9,770 bases of DNA, from the NCBI GenBank assembly GCA_030637775.1, contig DAOWFY010000088.1:1-9770 (forward strand), written 5' to 3'. Numbering within the stretch: position 1 is the stretch's first letter; each line of letters opens with the position of its first letter. Below are positions 1 through 7,308 of the stretch, one piece after another. Position numbers and translations under genes: made by a program. The DNA comes from a bacterium (GTDB lineage Bacteria; Ratteibacteria; UBA8468). Below the pieces are notes generated by a model. The model was not told the origin of the DNA, did no database searches, and saw only the letters and a list, made by a program, of their open reading frames with translations.

Positions 1-360
1 ATTCCTCTTTTTGACCAACATCTGGAAGGCGCAGAACAGAAGCAAAATTCCAAAAAGTCGCTTGAGCCAGAGATTGGAGATTAGGGTGGTAGAAAATCCG
101 CCTAACTGCGCTCCCGCCATTCCCGCTACTCCTAAAACAAGACCTAATTTCAAATTAACCTGGCCTTTCTGGCGATGAGTAAGAAGGCCGGAAAGACTGG
201 CAAAGAGCATGATAAAGAGGCTTGTTCCTATTGCCTCTTTCATCGTAAGAGAAAAAATGTAGACAAGAGCAGGAACAATGACTACTCCTCCTCCGATCCC
301 TAAGAGGCCGGAAAGAAAGCCCATCACAATACCCGCAATCAATCCATTTATCCAGAGCAT
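1..360 (-). CDS. TauE/SafE family sulfite/anion transporter, N-terminal part (cut by window edge)
   Basis: I translated this open frame from the ATG at 360 down to position 1; it has no stop and continues off the left edge, so 120 residues are visible, roughly half of a usual TauE/SafE (DUF81) permease of about 250. It begins MLWINGLIAGIVMGFLSG and continues with the glycine-rich GLLGIGGG stretch (about residues 18-25) typical of the first helix of the family. Three or four hydrophobic segments follow, separated by a short basic loop near residues 63-68 (HRQKGQ). The family moves sulfite, sulfoacetate or other small anions across the inner membrane; the actual substrate cannot be read here. 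The ATG lies 2 nt after the stop of the upstream gene and has no clear Shine-Dalgarno, so translation is probably coupled to that gene. It is the last visible gene of the leftward operon. Confidence 0.85.
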   Translation of the reverse strand, partial: MLWINGLIAGIVMGFLSGLLGIGGGVVIVPALVYIFSLTMKEAIGTSLFIMLFASLSGLLTHRQKGQVNLKLGLVLGVAGMAGAQLGGFSTTLISNLWLKRLFGILLLFCAFQMLVKKRN

Positions 361-362
361 CT

Positions 363-1700
363 CTATTGGCGACCAACAGGCATCAGGTAAAGGACCTCTT
401 CCTTCAGCCTTAAAAGTTTCTTTACCGCCGCATCATTGAAGGCGCCAACGGCAACGGTGGCCAGGTCCATTGCTTCTGCTTGAAGATAGATATTTTCCCC
501 AATATGACCTATCTCCATATTCACATAACGGATTCCCCTTTTCCCATATCTGCCCGTGGTGCGTTGAAAAACTGCGGCAAGGACAATGGTTATCGGAGCC
601 TCCCTTATCATTCCCTGTCCTAAGGCAGCAGAGGCTAACTGCCGGCGAAGATCTCCCCCCATCCCGTCCACCGGACGGGAACCCTCCATTACTTTAATTA
701 AACTGTGGGAAGAGGGAAGATAATGGTAGAGCCCTGAGTCTAACTTTTCCACCCTACCGACAAGAAGATAGGTTTCTATGGGATAGGTAGCACCTGCCGA
801 GGGAGCGGCTCTGCCTCCCCATTTTGCGGTGATGCCAGAGGCTGCCCAGAGAAGTTGTCCTACCTCTTTCAAACTTAAAGGCTCATCCTTATATTCTCTT
901 CTTGACCTCCTTTTACTTATCGTCTCTTCTACAGAAATGGTGCCCTTAACTTTAGGTGAGGGAAGTTTAATTTCTTTATTCACGGGATTTCCCCTCCTTT
1001 CATTATGGATCATTGGCACAAATCTCACGGGAATAATTGATTGTTCCTGAATTTTCCCTTTTCTCTTGGTAAGTAACTTTAATTCTTGATAATATTCCCC
1101 TACCGGGATGACCATTCTTCCTCCCTCAGCAAGTTGCTCAATAAGAGGCTTGGGAATATAGGGAGGAGCGCAGGTAACAATAATCCCATCAAAGGGAGCA
1201 AACTCCTCCCAACCAAGATAGCCATCCCCACACTTTACCTTAATGTTTTTATAACCTAAATCTTTTAATCGAATCTTGGCGCTTTTAGCCAAGGGCTCCA
1301 GGATTTCAATCGTATATACCTCTTTTGCTAATTCCGCCAGGATTGCTGCCTGATACCCTGAGCCTGTCCCGATCTCCAAAACCATCTCATCCCCGGATAA
1401 TCTCAGAAGTTCTGTCATCAGACCAACGATATATGGCTGAGAGATGGTCTGGTCTTCTCCAATCGGAAGGGGGGAATCCCTGTAGGCGAGCCTCTGGTAT
1501 TCCTGGGGAACAAACCGATGCCGCTCTACCCTTCTCATTACCGCAAGTACTCTTTTATCCTTTACTCCTCTTGCCTCAATCTGCTCGGTCACCATCTTCT
1601 CACGCAGCTGGATAAAACTAACCTTTTGCTCCTTTTCGGAAGATAGGCTCTGGCAACCAAGAAGGATCAAAGCAATTAAAATGACTATCTCCTTTTTCAT
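363..1700 (-). CDS. Lipoprotein fusion: protein-L-isoaspartate O-methyltransferase + SagB-type nitroreductase
   Basis: A single 445-residue frame carries three parts. Residues 1-16 look like a lipoprotein signal: basic MKKE, a hydrophobic run, then lipobox LLGC with Cys16. Residues ~30-232 form a PCMT domain, with QTISQPYIV at 84-92, SAM-binding LEIGTGSGY at 108-116, and GGRMVIPVG at 193-201. PCMT methylates isoaspartyl residues in damaged proteins. After a polar linker (~233-257), residues ~258-445 match a SagB/ThcOx-type FMN nitroreductase: RRSRREY at 264-270, SAGATYPIE at 301-309, MEIGHIGENIYLQAEAM at 395-411, VGAFND at 418-423, and a final LMPVGRQ. AGGAG at 1706-1710 sits 5 nt before the ATG, which overlaps the upstream stop as ATGA. 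The signal implies the protein is anchored outside the cytoplasm, which is odd for a SAM-dependent enzyme. The domain calls are firm; the joint function is unknown. Confidence 0.92.
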   Translation of the reverse strand: MKKEIVILIALILLGCQSLSSEKEQKVSFIQLREKMVTEQIEARGVKDKRVLAVMRRVERHRFVPQEYQRLAYRDSPLPIGEDQTISQPYIVGLMTELLRLSGDEMVLEIGTGSGYQAAILAELAKEVYTIEILEPLAKSAKIRLKDLGYKNIKVKCGDGYLGWEEFAPFDGIIVTCAPPYIPKPLIEQLAEGGRMVIPVGEYYQELKLLTKRKGKIQEQSIIPVRFVPMIHNERRGNPVNKEIKLPSPKVKGTISVEETISKRRSRREYKDEPLSLKEVGQLLWAASGITAKWGGRAAPSAGATYPIETYLLVGRVEKLDSGLYHYLPSSHSLIKVMEGSRPVDGMGGDLRRQLASAALGQGMIREAPITIVLAAVFQRTTGRYGKRGIRYVNMEIGHIGENIYLQAEAMDLATVAVGAFNDAAVKKLLRLKEEVLYLMPVGRQ

Positions 1701-3208
1701 CTCAACTCCTTTTTAAGAATTTTTCCGGTTATCGTTTTGGGTAAAGAGGCCTTAAAGATAATTCTTCTTGGTACCTTATAGGAGGCAATACTTTCCCTGC
1801 AAAAGCTCAGCAATTCCTTCTCCGTTGTCTTTTCTCCTTCTTTTAAGGCAACATAGGCAACCGGCACCTCTCCCTTTTCTTCATCCTTGACACCAATTAC
1901 CGCTACCTCGGCAACCGCGGGATGATGGTAAAAGACCTCCTCTACCTCCCGGGGATAGACATTTAAACCGCGCACATTAACCATATCCTTCTTTCTATCC
2001 ACAATATAGATATACCCATCCCGATCAATCTTTGCCAAGTCTCCCGTGGCCAACCAGCCCTCACTCAGCACCTCTTTTGTCTCCTCAGGTTGGTTATAGT
2101 ATCCCTTCATTACATTTGCTCCCTTCACCAGTAACTCCCCCACCTCCCCGGTTAAAAGCCTCCTCCCGTTCTTGTCCACAACCTTTACCTCTATCTCCGG
2201 GAGAGGAAGACCAACGGAACCAGGTTTACGAATGCCTTTTAAGGGGTTGAAAGAAACTACCGGCGAGGCTTCGGTAAGGCCGTATCCCTCTAAAAGAGGA
2301 AGACGGAATTCCTTTTCAAATCTGGCCAGTACCTCAACCGGAAGGCTCGCTGCTCCCGAGATGCAGAAGTGCAAAGGGTTCAAAAATCTAAAGAGAAAAA
2401 AGAGGCGAGGAAGATTAAAGTCAGCCAGGAGATTGTAAAGAGCAGGAATACCAACCAGGACCGTCACTCTATTGACTAAGATGCACCTTATAACCTTTTT
2501 AAATGGTCTCACTGAAGCAACAATGGTAACCCTTCCTCCTACGGATAAAGGTATTAAAATACAGACGGTGAAGGTAAAGGAATGAAACATCGGAAGAAGA
2601 CAGATGAAATTATCCCTTTTGCTTATTCTAATTGCTCTTGCGCAGGAGAGAGCATTGGAAAGTAGATTTTGGTGAGTAAGCATTACCCCCTTAGGATGGC
2701 CAGTGGTGCCAGAGGTATAAAGAAGAAAGGCTACCTCCTCCGGGAGAAGAACCGGTCCCGACTTCAAAGGCAAAGAAGCCAATAGTTCCTCAAAACTGAC
2801 TGTTCCCGAAATTGTCTTGCCTACAATAATAATCTTTTCTAAAGATTTTACCCGGATACGCAGTTGATTCACCATTTCCAAAAAATCAGAGGAGGTGATC
2901 AGGAATTTTACTCCGGCATCCTCCAAAATGTACCTTAGTTCTTCCGTCTTCAAAAAGGAATTGAGGGGAAGAGTGACCGCCCCTGTCTTTAAAATACCAA
3001 AATAGGAAAAAACATACTCGGGAGAATTGGAAAGAAGGATGCCAATTTTTTCCCCGGGTTTTATTCCCAAATTCAGCAGCCCGGTAGCCAATCTACTCAC
3101 CGCCTCAGTTAACTTTCGGTAGTTAATCCTTCTCCTTTCAAAGATGAGAGCAACCCTGTCAGAATACCTCCGGGCACTTTCCTCCAGCATCTCAATCAGG
3201 TTCATCAT
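1697..3208 (-). CDS. AMP-forming acyl-CoA synthetase (long-chain fatty-acid-CoA ligase-like)
   Basis: The 503-residue ANL-superfamily protein is full length for the group. It has the P-loop YTSGTTGHPKG at 164-174, the A5 motif GYGLTEAS at 308-315, the ATP/ribose-binding GWLATGDLA at 384-392, the hinge segment DRKKDMVNVRGLNVYPREVE at 404-423, and the catalytic lysine Lys496 in TGKILKKELR at the end. It should activate a carboxylic acid through an acyl-adenylate to an acyl-CoA in the cytoplasm. The RGLNVYPREVE hinge resembles fatty-acid-CoA ligases, but chain length cannot be fixed from sequence alone. Its ATG at 3208 overlaps the mannosidase stop (ATGA), with a second ATG immediately after, and no strong Shine-Dalgarno precedes it, so coupled translation is likely. 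Its own stop overlaps the next start by 4 nt. Confidence 0.93.
   Translation of the reverse strand: MMNLIEMLEESARRYSDRVALIFERRRINYRKLTEAVSRLATGLLNLGIKPGEKIGILLSNSPEYVFSYFGILKTGAVTLPLNSFLKTEELRYILEDAGVKFLITSSDFLEMVNQLRIRVKSLEKIIIVGKTISGTVSFEELLASLPLKSGPVLLPEEVAFLLYTSGTTGHPKGVMLTHQNLLSNALSCARAIRISKRDNFICLLPMFHSFTFTVCILIPLSVGGRVTIVASVRPFKKVIRCILVNRVTVLVGIPALYNLLADFNLPRLFFLFRFLNPLHFCISGAASLPVEVLARFEKEFRLPLLEGYGLTEASPVVSFNPLKGIRKPGSVGLPLPEIEVKVVDKNGRRLLTGEVGELLVKGANVMKGYYNQPEETKEVLSEGWLATGDLAKIDRDGYIYIVDRKKDMVNVRGLNVYPREVEEVFYHHPAVAEVAVIGVKDEEKGEVPVAYVALKEGEKTTEKELLSFCRESIASYKVPRRIIFKASLPKTITGKILKKELR
1706..1710 (-). promoter_or_regulatory. Shine-Dalgarno AGGAG for the methyltransferase-nitroreductase fusion
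   Basis: AGGAG at 1710-1706 on the minus strand is followed by TTGAG and the ATG at 1700. It lies inside the 3' end of the synthetase gene. It supports the start that yields the lipoprotein signal, so the signal is not an artefact of an over-extended frame. Confidence 0.8.
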
Positions 3209-6200
3209 ATCAATAAAAGAGTTTTAATTTCATTATGAGAAAATGGAAGAGAAATCCTTCCTTGAGAAATCTTTAACTTTTTTAAAGCTTTCTCCATCAA
3301 ATCTGTCTCTTCAACAGAAGAAACAGGTAGATTTAAGGCGATCTTTCCTTTAGTTTCCCTTCCCTGACTTTCATAGATTCTAACAATTAACCCTTTTCCG
3401 CTTTCTGATTTCTTTAAAGCAGAAACTATCAGATTGGCTGGTTCTATCTGAAGGAAGGAAGAGGATGAGGGTAACATGCCTTTCGGATTAGGATTTTTTA
3501 CCAGATAAGGGATTAGGGGGAAATTTAATCCATCGGCATAATTTACAGTTCTCCCTCTCTTCCAGTCTCCGGAATGGGGGAGAAGGGAATAACAAAACCT
3601 GTTTATTCCAACATCAGGAGTCGGATCTGGCTCATAGGGACTGCGCAGAAGAGTCAGCCTAATTTGATTTCCACATACATCATACCCATGCTTGGAGTCA
3701 TTGAGGAGGCTCACTCCATACCCTTTTTGCGAGAGGTCAGCCCATTTTAGAGCAGGCATCTCTCTACCATTGTTAGGACGGTAAATATAGCCAAAGGGAA
3801 TCTCAAAGCAGGCTTCTCTAGCGGAAATATTTAAGGGAAAGGAAACTTTAAGCATCGGAGCATCAGAATTTTTTGTTCCTCTTTCCTGCCAATTTACAGT
3901 AGTAAAGAAATCAATGCGGGGTATCTCGCGATAGAGAATAATTTCTTGAAGGATAGGGGATTGATTGAACTTATGCTCTACCTTAAGGACGCTGCGGATA
4001 GCCCCCTCCTCCGAAACCTTCACCTTTGCTCCAGAGATAAGGTTTACCGTCTTGCTGATGGGACCAATATTCCAGGCAGACATCGGATGGGGCTTTTCAA
4101 AGAGAATCTGGAAGAGATTACCGGGAGGGAAAAGAGTTCCTCCACCTCCCATACGTTCCTGGACATTAATCAATTCTTTCCTGGTCGTCTTGTCGAAAAG
4201 ATAAGAAATGCATCCAGAATTCCGGGCAACGAGAAGGGAGAAAAATTCATTCTCCATCCTATAAAAAGAGCCTTCCTCAACAATAGAGAGGGGTTTGGGG
4301 TTCGCAACATCTCTACTTTTAGAGGAACGGAGGTAATAAGTGCAGTATCCAAAAGATGGAACATTACCGATAAAAATGAGGGTGTTCTTATTTAGCTGGG
4401 AGGGGATAAAGTTCCCTTTTTCGTCATAGAGAGAAAAATTTTTAAAAGAAGAAATCTTTACCTTTACGATATCCTTTCTCTGCCAGGAAAGGGGGTTGAA
4501 GACAATTATCGGAATCCCTTGTTTTTTTTGGATAGAGACTTCCGTAGAAATGCTCCGGAGAGCTTTGCCCAAATGGGATTGGCATATCTTCTTTGTCCCC
4601 TTAAAGAGACGATGAGAGTATTCATAGGCGGGATGAATGGCTGAACCATCAAGGAGGTCATGAAATTGATTAAATGATGCATTTCTCCAGGCAGTTTCAA
4701 ACTCCTCTCCGGGATAGGAAGGACCATAAAAAGAGGCGATGGTAGAGAAGATCTCCGCTGCCGATAAAAGAGTTTCGGCTCTGCGGTTCATTAACTTAAT
4801 GTCGCTGTGTGTAGTGTAACAACCTTCAAATATTGGGTTAAGTTCATTTTTTACTACAGGATAATCCGACGAAATCGTTGCGGCTTTGAAGAAATTTTCG
4901 CTCTTGTCGAATTTAAGATTAGGGAAAAGTGGTCTTTTTTGTAATCTGGCCGCCATCTCTAAATCTCTTCGGGTAGGACCACCTCCATGATTTCCTATTC
5001 CATAGACTATTAGATGATGATTAGAGCCAGATCTTTCCCTGGTCTGGATTAACTCAGAACAAAGACCGGGACCGATACTATTGTTGTAGGTTTCTCCGCT
5101 ATTAAAGGCAAGGACGCTTGAGCCATCCGGTGCTCCCCACCAGAAAAGCGGATAGCGAAGAGGATCCCGGCAGCGACACCCATAATAGTAATCTATTCCG
5201 CTTTTCTTCAGGATTTGCGGATAGGTCCAGGGATGACCGAAGGTATCCGGACACCAGCAAATCTTGGGCTCAATACCAAATTTTTCCCTGATATATTTTT
5301 TGGCGTAAAGAATCTGGCGCACCAAAGCCTCACCCGAAGCCATATTCAAATCCCCTTCTACCCAGGTGGAGGCAGTTATCTCCCACCTTCCTTGTTTTAC
5401 CCATTTCTTTGTCTCTTTAAAAAGGGAAGGATAATTTTTTTCCATCGTAGAATATAGCGTGGCCTGGCTTTGCGAGAAATGGAAATCTGGATACTCCTTC
5501 ATCAAGGAATTTACGCTTTGTATTGTTCCCTTTGCCGCGATCAAAGTGGCCGGCCAGGTCCAGAGCCAGTTCATATCAAGATGGGCGTGACCAATCAGGT
5601 GAATCGTAAATTTCTTCACCTCTTTAGAGAGAGGAGAAAAAATCTTCATTGCTTTCTCAAAGGAAGAGATAAATTCTTCTATTCTTTTCTTATCCAGTAG
5701 CTCTATTTTTATCTGAGCTAAAGCCTCAGATAATAGAGCCGAGTATTGCTTGCGAAGTTTAGAATTCCATCTTAACAGAGCCCGAATAAACCTGAATTCA
5801 TTAAGCAGGGTTTCCAATCGAAAGATAGTATTCTCTACTACCTGGATAGAGAGATGGCTTTTCCAAACATAACCAACACCTTTTCCCTTACCGGCTCTTA
5901 TTGCTACGGTAAACTTTTCCTTTGGATTGGCTCTTTTGGTAAGAGGAAGATCAATATCGAGCCAGGACTCTTTTTTCTCTACACTTTTTCCGTTGACAAA
6001 TATTTCTCCTCCGCGCGGAAAAAGAAGCTGGATGTTTATCTTAGAACCTTTGATTTTGATACCTTGAACCTCTTCCGGAACAATTATTTGATTTCTCAGC
6101 CAGGCTCCAGGAGGAAGCAAGTGTGCATTAGAAGAGGTAAGAGGAAATTTACATTTCCAATTGCTTAACTGTTGGCTTTCCTCTAAGGCCAAAAGTAAGC

Positions 6201-6237
6201 TATCGAGTTTTTCTTCTATAGATTTTGGTGATTTCAT
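3205..6237 (-). CDS. Glycoside hydrolase family 38 alpha-mannosidase, cytoplasmic
   Basis: The 1010-residue protein is the usual length for bacterial GH38 enzymes of the cytosolic type. An N-terminal beta-rich region (~1-130) and helical segment (~130-205) precede the catalytic domain. That domain starts at HLIGHAHLDMNWLW (213-226), whose His219 and Asp221 fit the zinc ligands. It continues with WVEGDLNMASGEALVRQ (292-308), CWCPDTFGHP (327-336) with Asp331 as expected nucleophile and zinc ligand, YGIGNHGGGPTRRDLE (412-427), and NQFHDLLDGSAI (523-534), where His526 would be the remaining zinc ligand. Residues ~570-1010 are the C-terminal beta-sandwich region. It should remove alpha-linked mannose (retaining mechanism). 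No signal peptide or membrane segment is visible, so it acts on imported or internal mannosides. Its start lies 38 nt inside the upstream gene, preceded by AAGG a few bases before the ATG, and its stop overlaps the synthetase start. Confidence 0.95.
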   Translation of the reverse strand: MKSPKSIEEKLDSLLLALEESQQLSNWKCKFPLTSSNAHLLPPGAWLRNQIIVPEEVQGIKIKGSKINIQLLFPRGGEIFVNGKSVEKKESWLDIDLPLTKRANPKEKFTVAIRAGKGKGVGYVWKSHLSIQVVENTIFRLETLLNEFRFIRALLRWNSKLRKQYSALLSEALAQIKIELLDKKRIEEFISSFEKAMKIFSPLSKEVKKFTIHLIGHAHLDMNWLWTWPATLIAAKGTIQSVNSLMKEYPDFHFSQSQATLYSTMEKNYPSLFKETKKWVKQGRWEITASTWVEGDLNMASGEALVRQILYAKKYIREKFGIEPKICWCPDTFGHPWTYPQILKKSGIDYYYGCRCRDPLRYPLFWWGAPDGSSVLAFNSGETYNNSIGPGLCSELIQTRERSGSNHHLIVYGIGNHGGGPTRRDLEMAARLQKRPLFPNLKFDKSENFFKAATISSDYPVVKNELNPIFEGCYTTHSDIKLMNRRAETLLSAAEIFSTIASFYGPSYPGEEFETAWRNASFNQFHDLLDGSAIHPAYEYSHRLFKGTKKICQSHLGKALRSISTEVSIQKKQGIPIIVFNPLSWQRKDIVKVKISSFKNFSLYDEKGNFIPSQLNKNTLIFIGNVPSFGYCTYYLRSSKSRDVANPKPLSIVEEGSFYRMENEFFSLLVARNSGCISYLFDKTTRKELINVQERMGGGGTLFPPGNLFQILFEKPHPMSAWNIGPISKTVNLISGAKVKVSEEGAIRSVLKVEHKFNQSPILQEIILYREIPRIDFFTTVNWQERGTKNSDAPMLKVSFPLNISAREACFEIPFGYIYRPNNGREMPALKWADLSQKGYGVSLLNDSKHGYDVCGNQIRLTLLRSPYEPDPTPDVGINRFCYSLLPHSGDWKRGRTVNYADGLNFPLIPYLVKNPNPKGMLPSSSSFLQIEPANLIVSALKKSESGKGLIVRIYESQGRETKGKIALNLPVSSVEETDLMEKALKKLKISQGRISLPFSHNEIKTLLLI

Positions 6238-7225
6238 CTACCTTAAATTTTGGTAACTTCTTTATTTTCCCATTTACCTTCATCTTAAATCCAAAATCTT
6301 TTTTCTTAATCTTGCCAATAATAGAAATGGGGATGCCTTTTCTCTGAAAAAGCTTTATCAGTTTAGGACTCTCTTCAGGATTTAAACTAATCAATAAAGA
6401 ACCGGAAGCAATAAGACCAAGAGGATCAAGACTAAATTCTTTACATAAGATCTTTGCCTCATCATAAATTTTAATCTGTTCAAAAAAAACTAAAACTCCC
6501 TTCTCCGAGGCCTGAGCGACCTCCATAATACCGGTAGATAAACCCCCTTCGGTAGGGTCATGCATCGCATTGATTCTAACAGAATTATTGGCAAGAAGGG
6601 CTTCTTTAAGAATACTGATCCCCGGTTTGATAAGAAAATTCTTTGCTCTCTCCAGAAAGGAAGAGGAAAATCTCCTCTTCAGATACTTCTCCTTCTCACG
6701 GGCAATGATCGCCGTCCCCTCAATGGCAATGCCTTTGACCAGAAGAAGATCATCATCTATCCTGCTATTGGAACTAGGGGTTATTTTATCTCTCTTGACG
6801 GTTCCAATCATCTCCCCGACCACAATTGGTCTTTTTAGACCGGAGGTAATCTCAATATGGCCCCCAATCCAGAGAATACCCAAATCCTGACAGACTTGGG
6901 AAATATTTTTAAAAAGGCTTTCTACATCGGCTTTGGTCGTTTTTCCTTCGGGGAGAAGGTTGGCGCTCAGGAACCATTTAGGCTCTCCACCCATCGAGGC
7001 AATGTCATTGGCATTAATAATAACACTATAGAGACCAACCTCTCCTTTGGCTAATGTAATGGGGTCGGTTGTAAGAACCAGATACTTGGCGTTTTCTTTG
7101 ATGACGGCAGCATCCTCACCAATTTTAGGCGGGACAATGAGCGCTTTATTTTTTCGATAATATTTCTTGATTAATTTTGCGAGAAGTTTTGCATCAAGTT
7201 TGCCCACGGGAAAGGTCCGACCCAT
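6200..7225 (-). CDS. HypE-like AIR synthase-family (PurM-fold) protein
   Basis: The 341-residue protein has the PurM/HypE/SelD two-domain layout. The N-terminal dimer/ATP domain shows GEDAAV (36-41), TTDPIT (52-57), NANDIASMGG (71-80) and GGHIEIT (121-127). The C-terminal domain shows HDPTEGGL (222-229) and GSLLIS (275-280). These fit an ATP-using enzyme of the superfamily and resemble most the 'AIR synthase-related, HypE-like' proteins that begin near a GKL motif (here at 8-10). True HypE ends in a PRIC-type motif whose cysteine is carbamoylated and dehydrated to thiocyanate. Here the end is lysine/arginine-rich (EITKIYRRKTR) with no cysteine, so it is unlikely to act in hydrogenase maturation, and no other hyp gene is near. 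The substrate is unknown. It heads the leftward operon. No Shine-Dalgarno precedes the ATG, but an extended -10 ends only 8 nt upstream. Confidence 0.88.
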   Translation of the reverse strand: MGRTFPVGKLDAKLLAKLIKKYYRKNKALIVPPKIGEDAAVIKENAKYLVLTTDPITLAKGEVGLYSVIINANDIASMGGEPKWFLSANLLPEGKTTKADVESLFKNISQVCQDLGILWIGGHIEITSGLKRPIVVGEMIGTVKRDKITPSSNSRIDDDLLLVKGIAIEGTAIIAREKEKYLKRRFSSSFLERAKNFLIKPGISILKEALLANNSVRINAMHDPTEGGLSTGIMEVAQASEKGVLVFFEQIKIYDEAKILCKEFSLDPLGLIASGSLLISLNPEESPKLIKLFQRKGIPISIIGKIKKKDFGFKMKVNGKIKKLPKFKVDEITKIYRRKTR

Positions 7226-7233
7226 ATTTTAAT

Positions 7234-7242
7234 ATTATCACA
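7234..7242 (-). promoter_or_regulatory. Extended -10 promoter of the leftward operon (near-leaderless start)
   Basis: On the minus strand 7242-7234 reads TGTGATAAT, which matches the extended -10 pattern TGn-TATAAT at all but one base. A start of transcription about 7 nt downstream would fall at ~7227, one or two bases before the ATG at 7225. That fits the absence of a ribosome site in front of this gene. The -35 region is weak (TTGCTT at 7260-7255, spacing 15), which an extended -10 can tolerate. The assignment is an inference from sequence only. Confidence 0.5.
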
Positions 7243-7247
7243 GGAAG
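7242..7247 (+). promoter_or_regulatory. Shine-Dalgarno-like AGGAAG supporting an alternative upstream start at 7252
   Basis: AGGAAG at 7242-7247 is followed after 4 nt by an in-frame ATG at 7252, which would add 19 residues (MKQYIPLTEGLSLGIIYKT) to the M24 protein. It is the only good ribosome site for this gene. It competes with the start at 7309, whose promoter would lie inside this extension. If 7252 is used, another promoter must lie further upstream, within the divergent gene. Confidence 0.35.
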
Positions 7248-7269
7248 AGCAATGAAGCAATATATTCCA

Positions 7270-7298
7270 TTGACAGAAGGGCTTAGTCTTGGTATCAT
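7270..7298 (+). promoter_or_regulatory. Sigma-70-type promoter TTGACA-N17-TATCAT for the M24-YjbQ pair
   Basis: A perfect -35 TTGACA (7270-7275) is separated by exactly 17 nt from TATCAT (7293-7298), one mismatch from the consensus -10. Transcription would begin near 7305, about 4 nt before the ATG at 7309, so the message would be nearly leaderless. A full -35, optimal spacing and a 5/6 -10 directly before a plausible start are unlikely to coincide by chance. If translation begins at 7252 instead, this match would lie inside coding sequence and could be accidental. Confidence 0.55.
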
Positions 7299-7308
7299 CT
7301 ATAAGACT

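Noticed and set aside
155-376. 73-codon minus-strand frame near the left edge
   Set aside because: It is out of frame with the TauE/SafE gene, which explains this region with a clear membrane-protein sequence. Its product is low-complexity and serine/arginine-rich.
363-1700. A thiazole/oxazole-modified peptide (RiPP) biosynthesis cluster based on the SagB-like domain
   Set aside because: No YcaO/cyclodehydratase, precursor peptide or dedicated exporter is visible, and the protein is predicted to be a lipoprotein. Kept only as a speculative link.
3946-4395. 149-codon plus-strand open frame within the mannosidase
   Set aside because: It lies entirely inside the well-supported GH38 gene on the opposite strand, has no family motif, and overlaps other shadow frames; long antisense frames are expected over such a gene.
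5854-6168. 104-codon plus-strand frame opposite the mannosidase N-terminus
   Set aside because: No recognisable domain and no ribosome site, and it is fully antisense to a real gene.
6200-7225. Assignment as hydrogenase maturation protein HypE
   Set aside because: The C-terminal PRIC-type cysteine motif is missing and no hyp or hydrogenase genes are present.
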